A stretch of 64,000 nucleotides of DNA from Fidelibacterota bacterium. Lineage in GTDB: Bacteria; Fidelibacterota; Marinisomatia; Marinisomatales; SCKK01. This document shows, piece after piece, positions 62,795 through 64,000 of the stretch. Within the stretch, counting starts at the first letter, position 1. The number at the start of each line of letters is the position of its first letter. The position numbers and the translations under genes were made by a program. Under the pieces are notes generated by a model, which worked only from the letters and a program-made list of their open reading frames with translations, searched no databases and was not told where the DNA came from. The stretch lies in assembly GCA_004124475.1 (NCBI GenBank), contig SCKK01000009.1, positions 17,837 to 81,836 on the forward strand, in the 5' to 3' direction.

Positions 62795-63370
62795 TTCGTC
62801 CTCATTCTTTCATGTAATATAAAAAAACACAATCATGAACCCCACTAATATTACGTCCATGTTTGATTTGAGGGTGGAAATATTAATTTGTATATTATAG
62901 GGAGGCATTCCTCGCCTGATAACCTGGCAGGGCAGGAGAAATTCTACTTCGTTATCGGTTGGGGAATCCTCAATACCCCAGCGTACACGAGTCCGGAAGT
63001 TTCAACACATTGCATTCGTGACAGGACATGCTTTCTTCAAAGAAAAGACTGCTATCAGAGAGTAATGTTTGGTAAAAATAAGATGCTTGAATTGGGTAAG
63101 TCCATCGGATTCTTCGGATAATTTGGATTTGCTCATATTACAGTTTACATTTATATTAGTTAACAAATCGTGGTAATTCTTCTCCATCGATAGTATTGGG
63201 GAATTACAAAGAAAATATAGCTAATTGAAAAAAATGATATTCCTGTATTTTCCACAGACATACAGAGACACCCCGTATTTATACGGAAATGTGGCGGGTT
63301 AAAAATAAGTTAGGCAGTCACGGATGGCCTGTAATTATTACTATTGTTTTCTTATCTTTCCTACCAAGTT
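62795..63370. other. Intergenic region, mostly repeat
   Basis: 63055-63315 is copy 2 of the 260-bp direct repeat. 62795-63054 holds no gene that I recognise. GTTAGGC at 63309-63315 marks a cassette-like start before the DUF4160 gene. Confidence 0.6.
63055..63315. repeat. 260-bp direct repeat, copy 2, ending in GTTAGGC
   Basis: See 58966-59227. The copies lie about 4.1 kb apart in the same orientation and bracket the PD40, hicAB, aroQ-remnant and amidohydrolase genes. Confidence 0.8.
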
Positions 63371-63604
63371 ATGCCAACTGTTTTACGACATAAAGGTTAC
63401 CGCTTTTTCTTTTTCAGTGGGGAGTCACAAGAACCACGACATACTCACGTGTAATATGCCGAAAAATATGCGAAATTTTGGCTTAATCCTTTATCTTTGG
63501 CACGTTCAAGAAATTTCCGGATGCACGAATTATCTGCTGTTCGAAAGATAATCGAAGAAAACAAATCATTATTAGAGGAGAAATGGGATGAATATTTTGG
63601 TTGA
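63371..63604 (+). pseudogene. DUF4160 protein with an in-frame nonsense codon
   Basis: MPTVLRHKGYRFFFFSGESQ, EPRHTHV, TAA at 63452, then in the same frame YAEKYAKFWLNPLSLARSRN to EEKWDEYFG. This is a full-length DUF4160 protein (77 codons) with one stop, probably from GAA. DUF4160 genes usually precede DUF2442, as here. Confidence 0.85.
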
Positions 63605-63713
63605 AAGATTTGAGCCGCTTGCTGTAGATGTCGTTTGCACAAAAGATTCTCTCCGTGTAGTTCTTGCGGATGGACGCGAAATCTCTGTTCCGTTGGTCTG
63701 GTTTCCAACTTGA
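63588..63713 (+). pseudogene. DUF2442 protein cut by an IS30-type element
   Basis: ATG 63588 overlaps the DUF4160 end. VVLADGREISVPLVWFP is the DUF2442 core, which normally continues into RLLxATPEQR. Here it runs into the inverted repeat of the IS30-type element and stops at TGA 63711 after 41 codons. The rest should lie beyond the element, outside the window. Confidence 0.85.
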
Positions 63714-64000
63714 ATTCAACTATTAAGTGCAACTCAAACACTGTTTGTAAAGAAAGCGGAGCTGCTGTAGGCTCTCCTCTTTTCTTTAAGACAAAAATGA
63801 GGAGCACAAATGAGACACTACAGCCAGGTCACGCTGGAACAAAGATACGGAATATATTCTTTGCTTAAAACAGGTCATAATCAATCAGAAATTGCTGAAG
63901 TGATTGGCGTCCATAAATCGACAATTAGCCGAGAAGTGAAGCGGAACCGTGGCCAACGCGGCTATCGACATAAACAGGCTCATGCCAAGGCGCTAGATCA
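63708..64000 (+). mobile_element. IS30-type element, left part, cut by window end
   Basis: It begins ACTTGAATTCAACTATTAAG, matching the right end of the element at 4620-5694 when inverted, with GTGCAACTCAAACACT shared. It is inserted in the DUF2442 gene. Confidence 0.8.
63810..64000 (+). CDS. IS30-family transposase (N-terminal part in window)
   Basis: ATG 63810: MRHYSQVTLEQRYGIYSLLK, IGVHKSTISREVKRN, GYRHKQAHAKALD. The visible 63 residues are about 70% identical by eye to the transposase at 4625-5593, so it is a related but distinct element. The catalytic part is outside the window. Confidence 0.9.
   Translation, partial: MRHYSQVTLEQRYGIYSLLKTGHNQSEIAEVIGVHKSTISREVKRNRGQRGYRHKQAHAKALD

Noticed and set aside
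1..64000. tRNA, rRNA or replication origin
   Set aside because: No cloverleaf, rRNA-like stretch, DnaA-box cluster or origin genes were recognised by eye; a covariance-model scan would be needed to exclude a tRNA fully.

Overview
The window looks like a chromosomal segment of a Gram-negative bacterium of the FCB group, close in style to Marinimicrobia, KSB1, Ignavibacteria or Calditrichota. The evidence is an AT-rich genome, a secretin and several lipoproteins (an outer membrane), FG-GAP and BNR-repeat surface proteins, and a C-terminal sorting tail with the NYPNPFN motif. The phylum is inferred. No rRNA or tRNA gene was seen.

Layout. 1-6.5 kb: a truncated FG-GAP protein, a CHASE2 adenylate cyclase, an IS30 element and, beside it, an N-terminal remnant of a tyrosine recombinase resembling integron integrases. 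6.7-25.4 kb, minus strand: a type IV pilus / type II secretion-like cluster (HTH-receiver regulator, ExeA-like ATPase, a PilM-PilN fusion, PilO, PilP, secretin, two PilT-type ATPases, a receiver protein, prepilin peptidase, PilB, an NtrC-type activator, PilC, a lipoprotein). It is interrupted between PilC and the activator by an IS1380 element that sits against a MITE and a broken four-helix-bundle gene. 25.9-37.6 kb, minus strand: periplasmic and housekeeping genes (HtrA protease, M1 peptidase, TlpA-like thioredoxin, DsbD, patatin, cyclophilin, pyrE, pyrF). A second MITE copy supplies the start codon of the cyclophilin. 37.8-43.5 kb: an accessory stretch with a BNR surface protein bounded by a 133-bp duplication of the pyrF 5' end, followed by cassette-like modules (GIY-YIG, an unknown 325-aa protein, a trypsin-like protease), an IS110 fragment and an acetyltransferase.

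43.7-58.5 kb, plus strand: an aromatic amino-acid supercluster. Chorismate mutase is followed by an attenuator whose 24-codon leader peptide contains YYWWFFY, then trpE-G-D-C-F-B-A, a prephenate dehydratase-like gene, tyrA, DAHP synthase, aroA, aroE, aroC, aroK and aroB. Together these encode all shikimate-to-Trp/Phe/Tyr steps except 3-dehydroquinate dehydratase (and final transamination). A truncated aroQ fragment lies 2.8 kb downstream, apparently cut off by the accessory DNA between.

58.5-64 kb: inverted-repeat elements, a PD40 lipoprotein, hicAB with a frameshifted toxin, the aroQ remnant, an amidohydrolase, and a DUF4160-DUF2442 pair broken by a nonsense codon and a second IS30-type element.

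The two most notable signals are (1) the three-amino-acid aromatic attenuator, and (2) gene modules at 40.5-42.6 kb and 59.2-61.1 kb that begin with GTTAGRN and end with its complement followed by a 129-197 bp imperfect hairpin. That is the layout of integron cassettes with attC sites. With the integrase-like remnant at 5.7 kb, this suggests a decayed or integrase-less cassette system.
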